From positions 655,501-719,500 of the forward strand of contig JALIGW010000040.1 of assembly GCA_023053685.1 (NCBI GenBank): a stretch of 64,000 nt of DNA, written 5' to 3'. Positions 12,071-24,370 of the stretch are shown piece by piece; within the stretch, counting starts at the first letter, position 1, and every line of letters begins with the position of its first letter. The stretch is from Diadophis punctatus similis (lineage: Eukaryota > Chordata > Lepidosauria > Squamata > Dipsadidae). Position numbers and translations under genes: made by a program. Below the pieces are notes generated by a model. That model had not been told where the DNA came from. It saw only the letters and a program-made list of their open reading frames with translations, and made no database searches.

Positions 12071-15000
12071 GTGAGATTTATATACCGCCTCACAGTGCAA
12101 GCATTCTCTAAGCGGTTTACACCAGTAAGCAATGTATATTTATATTGCCCCCAACAATCTGGGTCCTCATTTTACCTACCTCGGAAGGATGGAAGGCTGA
12201 GTCAACCTTGAGCCGGTGGGATTTGAACCGCTGACCTGCGGATCAGTGTCAGCTAAAGTGGCCTGCAGTACCTGCCTCTAACCGCCGCACCACCTCGGCT
12301 CTTAACCAAACATGTTCAAATTTATGGTAAATAGTACACATCTATCAATTAAAGTAACTCTGATCAAGCCCATATAAAGTTTAGCTGTTCTTGCAGGATT
12401 TTTCTGACATTTACTCAATTGCCTCCTAGTAAAAGCCATGATCTGCAAAGAGTTTACAAAGCATTAAAGGGATCTCATTATTGTATCAGTCAGGAGAATG
12501 GTACAAAACGATGTACTATGGGACTCAGTGAAGACAGTCATCAACAAGTGGAGAAAATGTAGCATAACAGTGATATTACTAAGAACTGGATGTCCCTCCA
12601 AAATTGATTTTCTAAAATGAAGAAAATTGATCCAAGTTACAGCAACATTAAAGGAGATGCAGGAATTTCTGGCAAGTACTGATTATTTACTACATGTGAC
12701 AACAATCCCCTGTATCTTTCATATATCTGTGCTGTGGAGTTGGGTGGCAAGACAGCTTTTTCTTACAAAGAAAAACATCTAGCCCAGCTAGATTTTGCAA
12801 AAAAAACTACATCAAGTCTGACAAAAGCATGTGGAAAAATGTGTTATGTTCTGATGAGATCAAGTTGAACTTTTTGGCCATAATTCCAAAACATATACCG
12901 TGTTTCCCCAAAAATAAGACATGTCCCGAAAATAAGCCCCACAGGGGTTTTCGGGACATGCGTTGAAATAAGGCCCGCCCCGAAAATAAGTCCCCCCAAC
13001 TATTTCCGGGGAAAGGGGGGCATGCCGGGAGCTGCTCTTTTTGCGGCGGACTAGCTCGGCTCCTCTGGGCTCTGCCTACGGCAATTTAAAACCCGCTTCT
13101 GCCTGCGAGGAAGAGGAGGCGAGCATCGATCCCTGCCTCCGCACAGGCAGGATCGCGTTTCAAAACGCTTGAGAAGGAAGTTTTGCTTCTCAAGCCCTGC
13201 GCTCATCTGGGCGTTTCAAACTGACGTAGGCAGGGGCCAGATGAGCGCAGGGCTTGAAAAGCAAACTTCTTTGTCGCCGTCCCTTTCAGCTACGCCTCTT
13301 GCCGACGCCTCCCTCACTTGCTGGACTGGCTTGCCTGCTCTGGGCTGCCTTCGGCAGCATTATAAAACATGCTTCTGCCTGCGAAGAACAGGAGGCAAGC
13401 ATCGGTTCCCTTCATCGCAGGCAAAACGCATCCCTTCAAAATGCTTCGAAGGAGTTTGGGGGTTTCGGCCGGGGGATGGGGCGGTGTGTTCCTATCGCCG
13501 CCGCCTTCCTCACTCGCGCCCCACTCCATCCCCTGCCCGAAACCCCCAAACTCCTTCGAAGCGTTTTGAAACCTGTCTGCAATGAACCCAGAGCAGACGA
13601 GTCAGTCCAGCAAGTGAGGGAACAGGCTGCCCTGGAGAGAACACCGAGGAATGCAACGTCGGTACCAGGACAAGTGCCTGGTAGGACGCACACCACGCCC
13701 GCCCTGCCAAGCCCCAGCGCGAGACGCGCCTCCTACCTGGGACTTGTCAGTTGCGTTCTTAGGGTGTTCTCTCCACGGCAGCCCGTTCTAAAAGAGAACG
13801 TCTCGCGAGTTCAAACTCCTTGAGACAACACCAAGGAATGCGATGTCGGTACCAGGACAAGTGTCTGGTAGGACGCGCGCCCCGCCTCACCCCGCCCGCC
13901 CTGCCAAGAGAGACGCACCACTTACTGGACTTGGGGGGTCAAAAAAATATAAGCCCCTGTCTTATTTTCGGGGAAACACGGTATTTGGTGCAAAAACAAT
14001 ACTGTGAATCATTGAAAGTATACTATACTCACAGCGAAGCATGGTTGGTGGCACCATTATGCTTTGGGGCTGCTTTTCTTCAGCTGGAAGTGGGGCTTTA
14101 GTCAAGCGCAAGGAAAGAACAATTTGAAATCTCTGCTAAAATGCCGAAGATGAAGAGAAATTTCACCTTTCAACACAATGACCAAAAGCATATCTCCAAA
14201 TCAACAAAAGAATGACTTTACCAAAAGATCAAAGTTTTGAAATGGCTCAGCTAGAGTCCAGACCTGAATCAAATTAAAAATGTGTGGGGTGACTGAGAAG
14301 GGCTGTGCACAGGAGATTCCCTCACAATCTGTCAAATTTGGAGCAATTTTGCAAGGAAGAGAGGGCAAAGATTCCTAAGGCAAGATGTACCATACTGATA
14401 AGCTCCTACCCCAAAAGACTGAATGCTGTCACAATGCTGTCATGCTGTCAAATAGACCAAAAAAAATTTGGTCTATTTTTTTTACATCTCAAAAAGCTGA
14501 CGTTTGAACAGGGATGTATTGACTCTTTATATCCATTGTATTTGCCCTTTTTGTCTCAGTCAAAACTCAGAAGTAGCAAGTTTTTCAATTTGGCTGAATT
14601 ACAACTCAAGCACATATTGGTGAAAATTGGTGAAATTTCCAAGATCTAAGATATTTGTCTCATAGCAAAACCACACACTTCTTCCCTTTTGTGTACATTT
14701 CTAGTTTTCACCTCAGCTACTCTTTATAATAATTAGTATAGGATTTGGGGTTGTTTTTTTCCTCCCCACCACCTTTCCATTTTTCTTTCTTATATCTTTT
14801 TAGATTGCAAGCTCAAGAACAGGAACCATCATATTGATATTTGTAAGTCACTCTGTGCGAGTCGGAGATTGGAATTAAAAAATGTTAACATAAATTATGG
14901 TTTGTTGCAATTCAGTTGCCTGTTGCTGGCAGTCTCACGTCTGCTAAATGGGAAACATTTCACAGAAAAGGGTTGTTTTATTTTTAAGCAGCACAAAGCA

Positions 15001-16496
15001 AGCAACCCTCCTCCCTTTCATTCAGTGTTCTACCAGAAAGTCAAAGTCTAATTAGGCAGACTTCTCTGCCACCTTGATTTTCCATACCCAGTCAATGGCA
15101 GTCCCACCACCTGTTTACCTTCCTTCTTGGTGTCAAAAAAGAACAGGTGCTTATTTGGCTGTTTCCCCTCTGCTTCCAGTAGATGGAGCTCCGACTTCAG
15201 CTGCTCGATTTTCTGCTCCATTAAAAAGATGCAGGCAGAGAATCAAAAAGGTGCAGGCACAGAATCGAGAACTGAAGACTTGGTCAGCTGCCTCCCCTGC
15301 CCCCAGCACAGCTCTGAGGTCAGGCAACAGTTCCCTCCCCCAAAAGGGCACTCAACTTCCATCTCCCATATTGCTAGGACAGGCTTTGGAGGCCTGCTAG
15401 ATCCACTGGGGTTCAAGTAAGCGCAAGCTCTGGAGAAGACCCCAGTGCCATAGGCTCCTTGTGGGTTTCCTCCAACAAAGCAGAGAGCGGCCTGAAGACC
15501 TTACCAGCACCCGGGGAAGGGGGAGACAAGGGTTCCCTCTCCCTAATGACAGCGGCTTACGAGATATTTGGGTGTCAGGTGGGACGGACAGCAGCCTCAG
15601 CATGCCCAGGAAGGGGACCCAAAGGTGCTTTTTCAAGAGGCAACTGGGCTTTCTGGGTTTTCTGGACCAGAAAATCCAGTTCCCTCTTGAAAAAAGCACC
15701 TTTGGGGCAACCGTGACCTGGGATGACTGAGAATAATCTGCACCGCCATCGACCAGGAGGGGGAATCTTCTGACCTTGACCTCGGCTGCTCGCTTCATCT
15801 CCACGTACTTCAGATCCTGGGTCTTCAACAGCTTCTGCTGCTCAGGCGTGGATTCTGCTTCCTGCTGGCTGATCACGTGCACCCCGTCCTGCGGGCAAGG
15901 CAACAAGCGTCGGGCTCCAAGAGGAAGGAGGGCGGCCCCTCAAGGCAGGGAACGGGCACCGAGGCCGCCACTTTGGAAGCCAAGCCGGGAGCCCCGCGGG
16001 GAAATGGGGAAGGCAGGGCCGGGCGGAAGAGGCCGAGCGACGGGGCCACCCAGCCAGCCACCCTCCGCGCAGACGCGCCGGCCCCACCTGCAGCGGCGCG
16101 CGGGTCATCCGGAAGTAGAACTCGTCCGGGTTCTTCTCCTGCGCCCTGCGGCGCAGCGCCCGCAACGCATCTCGCTTCTTGTGGAAGTCGCTGCGGGGAA
16201 AGGCGCCGGGTCAGGAGCCCCAGGGAGACGCCGCCGCCCTCTCCTCCCCGCCCCGCCCCCAAGAGGCCCTTCCACTCACGCGGCGCGCAGCCGGTAGTCC
16301 GCCTTCTTCTCGAGCAGCCCCAGGGCCTTACGCGAGGCGAGCTGAGGAGAAACACGCAGTCAGAGGGTGGGGGGAAGGGAAGAGGGCCCCGCCCGCGGCC
16401 TTCCCTCCCTCCCCCCGGTGCCAGCTCGGAGCCCACCTGGCCCCGCTCGAGGTGCTGCCGCTGCCGCGACTTGGCCGCCTTCGTGAACGCCGCCAT
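8662..16496 (-). CDS. UTP11: UTP11, small-subunit processome component (8 exons, 252 aa)
   Basis: Joined coding exons on the minus strand: 16496-16437, 16341-16280, 16190-16088, 15888-15775, 15212-15119, 10490-10360, 9063-8953, 8745-8662. All introns are GT-AG and the phases fit, giving 252 aa against 253 in human. The product starts MAAFTKAAKSRQRQH. It carries the family blocks GLLEKKADYRLRA, EKNPDEFYFRMTR, DGVHVISQQ, LKTQDLKYVEMKR, FDVALHLNTAPELVSRVYNR and QRIERERKMFVIAQK, and ends YKFQFRRKR. The protein is very basic, with no membrane segment. The family is nucleolar and works with U3 snoRNA in 18S rRNA processing. The first three introns are tiny (89-199 nt), whereas intron 5 (10491-15118) is swollen by nested transposons. 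Head-to-head with FHL3, as in human. The start is fixed by the first in-frame ATG and homology. Confidence 0.96.
9671..9690. repeat. Short interstitial telomere-like repeat
   Basis: Three CTAACC units in UTP11 intron 6. Too short to mean more than chance or a small repair insertion. Confidence 0.6.
10752..11660. mobile_element. TA-flanked non-autonomous DNA transposon (909 bp)
   Basis: The left end is TCGTGTTTCCCCGAAAATAC and the right end GTATTTTCGGGGAAACATGG, inverted repeats flanked by TA on each side. Sub-terminal AAAATAAGCC and AAAATAAGACC blocks are also inverted. The interior is GC-rich with no transposase. Same terminal family as 12898-13981 but with a different core. It lies in UTP11 intron 5, directly next to the Tc1-like element. 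Confidence 0.85.
12027..12301 (-). mobile_element. Sauria-type SINE with (ATTT)n tail, inserted in the Tc1-like element
   Basis: Antisense copy: the ATTT repeat at 12027-12070 is the SINE tail, then TATACCGCCTCACAGTGCAAGC, CCCCCAACAATCTGGGTCC, and a tRNA-like head ending near CACCACCTCGGCTC. It is closest to the copy at 48961-49212, which has the same tail variant. Confidence 0.88.
12898..13981. mobile_element. TA-flanked GC-rich DNA transposon nested in the Tc1-like element (1084 bp)
   Basis: The ends CCGTGTTTCCCCAAAAATAA and TTATTTTCGGGGAAACACGG are near-perfect inverted repeats bounded by TA (12896-12897, 13982-13983). Inside are a hairpin (13170-13265), an inverted pair (about 13440-13467 with 13538-13565, sharing CGAAGGAGTTTGGGGGTTTCG) and a direct repeat (about 13635-13690 and 13821-13880). 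There is no transposase. It splits the Tc1-like element, so it is younger. Confidence 0.88.
15614..15733. repeat. Fold-back repeat, copy 2 (UTP11 intron 4)
   Basis: AAGGTGCTTTTTCAAGAGG pairs with CCTCTTGAAAAAAGCACC around a short GG(A)CCAG centre, with flank GACCTGGGATGACTGAG. Same family as 1809-1950 and 62068-62260. Confidence 0.75.
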
Positions 16497-17260
16497 GTCT
16501 CCCACTTCCGGGAAAGGGCCCGCCCCTTCCGCTTGGCGCAGACCCGATAGGCGAGGCTTGGGTCGGACGCCCCGCCCCCGGCCAGGGCTCCCTCGGGCGC
16601 CCCCAACCTGTTCGGCGGGGGCGCGCCTCTGGCTCTGTAGCCCGCCCCCCACGCGCGGCGGCAGCGGCGGCCCCGCCCCCCGCGCTCCCAGGCCCCGCCT
16701 TCGGGGGGGCAAGGCGGGTGGCTCGCGTGGCAGCGCGGACTCGGCGGGCTGCCTCCACCGGCCCCGTGGTGTGTCGGACCGCTGCCGGTAAGAGTGGGCG
16801 AGGGGCGCCGGCAGGGCTGTTCCCGGCGGCTGCCGAAGCGGAGCGGCGGTGGGGGGTGGGCGATGGGGGGGGAGCCGCCCCTTTGTTCCTTTGTTTCGGG
16901 CTTCCCCTCCTGGACAGGCGCGGGGCGGAGCGGCTGACCCTGGAGCTCGGGAGAGTCAGTGGGGGCGGAAAGTGCCCGGCGGGAGTGTGCCGGGGGGGGG
17001 GGCGCGGGCTGGCTGTCGGGAGCCTCCCAAAGTGCGGGAAGAAGCCATGCCGGCGCCCCCGAGGGCTTTTCCACGGAGCCCATCTCTTTTGGCGGGGCGG
17101 GGGCTCTTGGCCTGGGGCCCCAGCAGCCTCGCCGCCTTTCGGAGGGAGTCACCGGGAGCGGAGCATGGCCGCTACTCTGCCCGAGGTCTGGGGGGGGGCG
17201 AGGCTCGTGGACTGGGGGATGGGTCGGTGGGGGGGCGGTAACGGCCGCTCTGCCCTCGGG
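15880..17260. promoter_or_regulatory. CpG island and promoter region of UTP11, possibly bidirectional
   Basis: Dense CpG sequence covers UTP11 exons 1-3 and about 750 bp upstream. On the minus strand an ETS-type CCGGAAGT site (plus 16504-16511) lies 8-15 nt before the UTP11 ATG, as often seen in short-leader housekeeping genes. On the plus strand a good donor (CCG|GTAAGAG) ends at 16788-16789. This could close an untranslated exon of a divergent transcript, perhaps FHL3. No conserved protein is encoded upstream of 16496. Confidence 0.75.
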
Positions 17261-18239
17261 ACGCCCTTCTCGGGGCACCCAATTTATCCCCAGGAAATTC
17301 CCGTTGCTGATCTGCAGGGTGACGGGGCACATTCTTTGGGGGCAGTTACCCTCTCCCTCCACCCCCCCTTAGCGAGGGATCTTGTCCCACCGCCCCCGCA
17401 AGGATTAGAGCCTTCCTGGAAGCAGTTGGTGCAAAGACGGTTCCCGTCTTTCACTCCGGAGCTGTGGCAGAGGTGGCACAAGTTGGTGACCGTCCCATGG
17501 CTCTGGGCTGGGGTGTCTGCTTCGTGTTCCACCCGCTGCCAGCAATCCTGCCATCTCTTCATATCTCCTGGACCTAATCCCCCCCCCCACCCGTCCAGTT
17601 TGGCTTCTTTCTTCTTCATTCCGTTTGAAAACTGCAGCTGAAACTGGCATAAGCAAGTGCCCAGTCAGCCTGCCCTCTCTGTAAAAGGGTCTCTGCTGCT
17701 GTCTTGGTCACAGCGCATTGATAGCATCGAGGGGGAGACTTTGACTAAAAGGTTGAGCCCTCAGAGAATGGGGCCCATCTTGCCCTGGAGATGCCCACTT
17801 GGCATCTTACCAGGTGAGGCATTGTGCTGCCCGTTCCTAAAGTGGCCCCTGGAGTCGCAGCTGTGGGAGCTGCTGTTGCATAAGAGATAATTGGGGAGGG
17901 GGAGAGTCATTTTCATTTGTGAAAATGAAAAGTTCAGGCTAGGAGAAAAAAGCAAGGTGGAATTATAATACTTGACTCCAAAGCATTTCCATGGTGTTTT
18001 CGTGTTGTGTTGTGATGTGTGGGTGTGTTAAGATCCTGACCAGGGTCCCTCTCCAGGATGTGGTTTTGGCAGTGGCTTTTCATTGGGAAGCAGGAAGGCT
18101 TCCAGCTTCAGGAGGATTTTAGTTGAAGACTTCAGTTCCAGGAACTAGCTGTTGCTCGGAGGATGGAGATGTTCTTCTTGGGGTGCTCTGCCATTAAGCT
18201 GGCTGGGTCAGCATAAGCTCAGTGCCAATAGCGTCAACC
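17261..18239. other. Intergenic, no gene recognised
   Basis: Sequence between the CpG island and a CR1 fragment. No exon, RNA or repeat can be named. Confidence 0.4.
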
Positions 18240-18600
18240 CATGATGGGAGAATATTTTATTTCCTCATACCGCCTGCTTTCTACATGGAGTGGTATTTGC
18301 AGGATTGACATAGAATACAATTTGGTGACCAGAATCAGTCTTCAAAGGAATCTCAGTAGATTGGATACTGGGCCCTCTCCGATAATATACAGTCCAGTGG
18401 TGAGAGTGATGCATAGTAAGGGACACCAATTGTGTGTGTGCAAAGACCTGGGTGTCCTTGGAAACCACAGATTAAGCCAGCAGTGCATTCACTGTAAGCT
18501 TGGGATGCATTAACAGAGGGTTGAAGGAGTAGCTCTACTCTATGTTGAACTGGTCAGGCAGCACCAGGAAGAATTCTGGCCGCTGCAATACCAGATACGG
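18240..18600 (+). mobile_element. CR1 LINE fragment, degenerate
   Basis: The motif KDLGVLGNHRLSQQC (about 18440-18490), then GGATGCATTAACAGAGG and the sequence leading to the LEYC-like block, follow the order of the CR1 ORF2 C-terminal region, as in 41760-41980. Stops and shifts are present. Confidence 0.7.
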
Positions 18601-21600
18601 GCTTTCTATATATTGAATAATTTGTGACTACTGAACAATGCTTTGTTCTCACAACACACTGGATTCCAGTGCCTCTGGTCAGCTGGGGGTGCCTGGAGGA
18701 GATTCCATGTGTGGTGGGGGCAAAGCAGCTTAGCTACTGGCAGAACTCTGGCTCTCTCAGATATATCTGCTGTTTTCTGTACAGTCTGACCTGTTTCCCT
18801 GGGGAAGCCTTGAGTCCTCTCGCAGGCCAGGACCTCATTGCCTAATTGAAAACTGTTTGATCTACCCATATGCACATTAGCAAAATGAGCAATTTGCCTC
18901 CTGCCCGATTGGCCAGCTCTCTATTTATTTCAGAGTGCCCAGTTCTACAACAACCCCATGCAATGTACCCTAAAAAAAGCTGATGCCTGGGGAAAGATTG
19001 GGGGTTTCAGAGTTCTTTCCAGTGCAGCCAGAGTGGGAGCCAATCATATTTGGGGCAGTGGGGGGGGGAGAAATAAAGCCAAACAATCAGCTCTAGTGGC
19101 CCATTGCCTTGTACTTTTGCTACTGCAAAATAGGCGCTGCCAGGGCTGCTGAACACTCTGGCCAAAGAAAACGGTGGCTTAGTAAAGCTGGCTGGGAATT
19201 GGAGTCCAGCATCTATTGAATCGGATCTCTGCTATTCCTGGAGCAGCAGGCTCTTTCTGTGGGACCACGCTGTATTCCATAGGGGATTCATCCCCAGAAA
19301 CGGTTTCAAGGAGCAGCCAGCCTGGAGACGGACTTGGCTGCGAGGCCCTGCTAAGACTAACAGCCTCTCAAAGCAGAAAAGCCAGCTCAAGCCCCCAGCC
19401 TCCTGCATGGCCTCTGTAGCACCTTGAGATGCCTCCCCCCACCTCCCCATTCTCTGGCTGAAATGCTGAAAGCTTTCTGAACTTTTGGTCATGGCAGCTC
19501 AAAGCCTGGCCAGGTCTTTCCAAACCTGAAGCGCGAGACTGCGGTGCGGGTGCAAGTATTCCTTTATGATGCTCTCTGGCCTGGTCGGTGCTTAGGATGA
19601 AGACTGGTCCCCTTTTTTTGGTGCTGCTGCTGCTGAAAGGATTTTCCTTGCTGAGAGTTGGCTTCAGAAAAATGTCCTTGCTCTGCTTCTGGTATCCATT
19701 CCACCCAAAGAGCCATGTCCTTCCAGCCGGGGACAGAAGAAGTAGGGACAAATATTTTCCTAGATTCCCCTGGGGGGATGGGGTTGCAAAACCTCCCACA
19801 GTGTTTGGGTCAGTGACTCTGGAGGTGTGAATCATGGTCTCCCTTCGGCTTCTACATGGACCTCATGCTGAGGGACCTGAAAGTGGCTCTTGAGGTCCAG
19901 GCTGGATTGCAAGGCTATGCAAGTGGGTGGGTTGCTCTTTCCCCTCCCTCTCTGTTTCCTTTGGTGCAAAGGCCATCTGAACTCTCGCATATCTTGAGTT
20001 ACATCATAAAGCAATAGGAAATTGTGGTGTCATTCTAGGAGATGGGGTCTGCGGGCAACCCATCAATCCTTTCTCCAGACACTCCCGAGGCAGCCGGTCT
20101 TTCAAAACCTGGATTTGCAACAGCAGTAACCATCCACTTCTTGTTTAAAAAGTTCTCTTGCATTCATCCGACGCTCGCTTGCCAACCAAGTATAACTGAA
20201 TCACCCAATGAAGCAGAGAGTTTATATCAAATGACTAGCGACCGAAAGGGCAGGCTTGGCAGAGGTACAGAAAAGTCCTCTGAGCTTGGAGCTTCTCCCA
20301 CCCAGACGGAGCCCCTGAGGTTGCAACATGGGTGGCAGAGGCAGGTGACCTCTCCCGAGCCCCTTCTTTTGAGCCTTCTGGGGTTGGGATCCCTGTTGAG
20401 GCTGCTGAGGAAGCCACTGTATCCACCAACTCACCCCCAGCCCTGGGCAGGTTGACTCAGTGGTCTGGAATGTTCTCTTTCCAGATCTTTCCACCCCATC
20501 TCCCCCACCGCCAGCCCGCCTTCCCAGAGAAACCACCTCTTTTGTTGTCAGATGAAGCCATTCCCTCCGAGATCTGGAGAGATTCCCATGCAGAAGCCCA
20601 GCTCTTGCTCAGAGAGGCTTGGCTGCAATGTGGCTTTGCTTTCGCAATGTGGCTTCCCTTTTCTCCCTTCCTCCCAGCTGCTGATTCATTTCACAATCTC
20701 AGGGAGGCCAGTGTGAGTCTTAAGCTCTCAAAGGCAGCTCCCTGCATCTTCTGCCAGGCTCTGGTTCCCAGGTGGGGAATGGGGCTCTGTACTTGCTTGG
20801 TGCTGTATCTGCTGCCCTCCTGGGTGCCAGGCTCTGCCAGGCCTTAGACAGCCTCCTGGCTTTGATCCCCACCAGGGGTGTGCGAATAGCTCAGGCAAAG
20901 GGAGAGCATATTGGCGATCTTGGCTATGCCAGGGATCCACGTCAACTGTCCCACGAGAGTGTTGGGAATGTGCTCTTTCTCCTTTTTCTTTTGCAGCACT
21001 GGATTTCCCAAAGGTCCCTGGCTGGGCAACATGAAAAGGAAAGGAAAAAAAACCCAGATTTAAGCCATGCTGCATTTGTATGCCAAGAGAGAGGCCTCAA
21101 GCTTCCAATGCCGACCAACTTCCTGTGCATGGCTAAGTGGGAAGAAAGTGTGGGTTGCAGGGTGTATAGCGCAACTGCTTTCTTTTGGGCAGCCCAGAGC
21201 CTCAGATGCACAGCACTTACCCAAAGGCTTTGCCCTCTTCGGCCGGGTCGTTGCTGCAGGTTTCGGCAGTATGCATGGGAGCTGCAAGGGAATGTCTCTG
21301 CAGGGACATCCGGGAGCACCCAGTTAAACCAACTGAACATGAATCTTTAGGTAGCAGCCCTCCAGCTGCAGTGGAGCCACTCAAGACACCCCATTTCTCT
21401 ATGTCTGGGGGACTTGTTACAAATGCTCCCCCTCCCCTCCCAGGGTGCTGTCTTTTGCCAAGAGCAGCTGCTGGCTTGAATCCTCTGCTCTCTTTCCTGC
21501 TTTCACTGATGCCTGGCATCTCTCAGACTAAAAATACTGCTTCAGATTAGAAGATCTTCAGTCCTTCTGTGGTGGCCCATCATCATATGGATGCCTGGAG

Positions 21601-24029
21601 GGTCCAAAGCAGCTGGCCAAGACCTTGGCGTCCTCCCATCCTGGAGCTGCCCTTTCCCACCTGCTCTCTCTGTCATCAGCACATGCCTCTCTATTCTTTC
21701 CCAGGCTGTGCAGCAACCAAAATAGGCTTGGGGATTGTCACAGACAGCTCTGTTACTCTATTGCCTTTGTGTGCCAACCGTGTATTGATTCCACCCCTTT
21801 ATGCTACACTTGGAAAGGAATTAGGGTGATCATTGGGTGGTGTAACTATGGGGGGAGCAGGAGGAGATCTGGGACAACTTCTCCATACAAAGCTGAGCCT
21901 CCCCCTGCATCTGTAGCCCCCATTTGGTTCACCCTTCTCTTCTCTCACTCAGCTGCTGAAGAAGAAACCAGGAGCCAGGATAGAATTTAAAAGCAGATTT
22001 ATTCTATGCAATCTATTCACCAGGATTGAATATACTAATAGTCAATGCAAATTGGCGCCAGATAAAAGTCTTTGGACTTCAAGCACTTCAAAGTCTCTTT
22101 CAGTGGCATAAGGACTCCAGACTGATGATGCATTTGACCTCAGCCTGGTCATCTCCTTCAGAACCACTTTTCAAGAAGAGCCATAAATGGGACTCTTCCT
22201 TAAAGCCACCTCTATTCATGCTTCAATGCCTGCTCTTCGCCTCTTTTCTTGGCAACTCCGTACTAAAGTTTGGTGGAAAATGTATGTGCTGTGTGTCAGT
22301 TGGGAGCTGCCAAAATGCCTCTTTCTCTTCACTTTTGGAGAGAGATTTAATATTGTTGTACCTGTGTGTATTTTAAAGGGCAATCGGATGAAAGACTACA
22401 GGAATTCACATCAGACACTAATATACCCACACCCTTGTTTAGAACGATAGGCATTTAATTGTTCAGTAGTTTTGAGCATTGCAACTCACCTCACGTTGTG
22501 TGTCAGTCAAAAAAATGTCCTGCATCATTGTACTGACCAAGAAGCAGGTTTGCACTTCTGCTTTAGACAGTGCATTCTTGTGCTTTATGACATTTGCTTG
22601 AACACTCTGACCCAACTTTGCAAAGAAGATGAAAACTGCTCGAATGCCTGGGTCCTTTTTGAACCACAGTTTTGCAGCAACTGCAGAGGGTATTGCTACT
22701 CCATGGAGTGTTTGATACAGAGTCCAAACGTTACCAACCCGGGGGCTCAAATTGCCACTGCTCTTTCAGCCTCTTGTTTGGAAAGCTCTCAAGCTGACTT
22801 GCCAGCTGTCAAAAGTCAGGACTAATTTGGATATGACTCGGATTGAATCCCAAGCACGGCAGAACTTTCCAATCGGAGGGAAGCCTTTTCTGGTAGCTGA
22901 AGAGGAGAAAGAAGGGGGAAGGTCAGCCGGGGTGGGATAAAGTCAGGTGATGTACCTGAGCAGCAGGTTTATACTAAACATGGCTTATATTTGACAATAG
23001 GATAAACAAACGCTGACATTTGTAAAGGCCTTTAAAAAAATGGAGGCAGTATGCGGGCTTACCCAAATGCAATCCTCCTCATTCTCTCCTCTGAAAACTC
23101 CCGTGCTGACCAAATGAAAGCGGGCGGATGGGTGAGGTTGCCCCTCTCCCCACATGTTTGTTTAGAGGTTCATGAGTGCAAAACGTTTGGGATAGATTGT
23201 TGGGGGGGGCTTCCTGCCTTGGATTGGGTCCTCTGGTTCAGAGTGGCCCTTCTCTTCTGTCTTTGCCTGTGGCTGTCACCTGCATGTCCAGGTGAAGGAA
23301 GGAGGGGCAGAGCAAAGATGGAAAATCCTACTCGCACCTCTTCCTATCCCTGGCATTTAAAACATAAGTTAATTTAGCTTTTGCCTTTTGTGGCAAGGGT
23401 GCCTTATTCTGCATTTTCAGATGGTGCTGACGGATTTTGATACCCTGTCTGATATACAGTATGCCATCAAGTCAATGTTCTTAGTGACATAGAGGGGATA
23501 GGGATCCAGGAGGTCTTCCAGTGGTGCCCCATCACTCCTGTCACGGAGGCTGTCCCCAGCTTAGAATGTGGAAAACAATCTTGCTCTCCCTTGGATGTGT
23601 CAGCCTGTCTCCTCAGTGATTCAGGCATGGCGCCGGCAGGTTTGTGTTTTGCAACTGCTTTTCTGCCCAAAGGTGAAACTTTCAGCAGAGCAGGAAGCTT
23701 CCTTGTGGGTTTCAAAATGGCCCTCCCTTGCAGTGTATCTGACCCACCTGATGGCTGACTGAGGCTCTGGACCATGTTCAGCCTCAGCTCAGTGGCTGTT
23801 GAGGGCATCTCAGCAGTCATGGAGGACATGCCAATTACCTGGCAGAGCGCCAGATCTGGGCTCTTCAGCAGCACACCCCAAAATTCCTTTATACTTGAAC
23901 ACACACTCCCACCCCAATCATGAGGACGTATGCAAGAAGGTGATGCCTAAGGTCCCCCAGGGCAGGTTGGAGGAGCCCTATGAAAATTTAGATGTCGGTT
24001 TATTTAACAGTGCTTATATCCTGGTGGAC
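18601..24029. other. Long intergenic stretch, no gene recognised
   Basis: About 5.4 kb between UTP11 and FHL3. Open frames overlap on opposite strands and contain no domain I recognise. A poly-G tract lies near 19060. The stretch 21990-22830 has slightly longer frames on both strands (minus 22463-22750 is 95 codons) and may be an old repeat, but I cannot name it. A 5' untranslated FHL3 exon could be hidden here. Confidence 0.4.
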
Positions 24030-24370
24030 TCTGGGCAGCACACAGTCAATCAATAGAAGTTGAATAATACAATAATGTAATAGAATAATCTGTCCACCCA
24101 CAATCACATAACCACAAAAACGTATAGTCAGCTTGGGCTAAACTCTATTGGAATATTATTGGCTTTATCTACTCGAGAAATGTAAGCAGGGTGGAAGCCA
24201 CTCGTCCATCCAGAGGACGTTCCAAAGAGCGGGACTACTCCAGAAAAGGATCCCTGCCTCATCCATTTCCTATGCACTTTTTTTGGGGGGGGGGGGGATC
24301 CTCAGTGAGCCTCTCCTAGAAGTCTGGGCCAGAGGGGCAGATCCCGGTGCCATCTCCTAAAGGGCTTTAG
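24030..24370 (-). mobile_element. Degenerate LINE debris (antisense)
   Basis: Order on the plus strand: TATATCCTGGTGGACTCTGG, an AATAATACAATAATG stretch, CCAGAGGACGTTCCAAAGAG, CCCGGTGCCATCTCCTAAAG. It parallels the 303-775 element (TTCCAGAGCGCGGG block) but is strongly diverged. Confidence 0.45.

Larger units (their letters stand above)
11690..14650. mobile_element. Tc1-like transposon with long TIRs, interrupted by two later insertions
   Basis: Long inverted repeats of roughly 170 bp lie at about 11690-11860 and 14470-14650. Matching blocks are GGAAATTTCAC, AATTCAGCCAAA, TTCTGAGTTTTG, CTGAGACA and the CAGTGGATATAAA / TTTATATCCATTG pair. The interior (12310-12897 and 13984-14460) is a decayed Tc1-family transposase gene; the stretch near 14305-14400 still reads FPHNLSNLEQFCKEERAKI in one frame, but stops and shifts are frequent. 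A SINE (12027-12301) and a TA-flanked element (12898-13981) sit inside it, so it is the oldest layer of this nest. Confidence 0.8.

Noticed and set aside
15873..17641. Frames of 279-344 codons on both strands near the UTP11 promoter
   Set aside because: GC-driven open frames rich in Pro, Arg, Gly and Ala. The true signal there is UTP11 exons 1-3, proved by homology and splice phase.
22463..22825. Overlapping 95- and 117-codon frames, perhaps an old retroelement gene
   Set aside because: No motif I can name, and both strands are open. Possibly a decayed repeat; not called.
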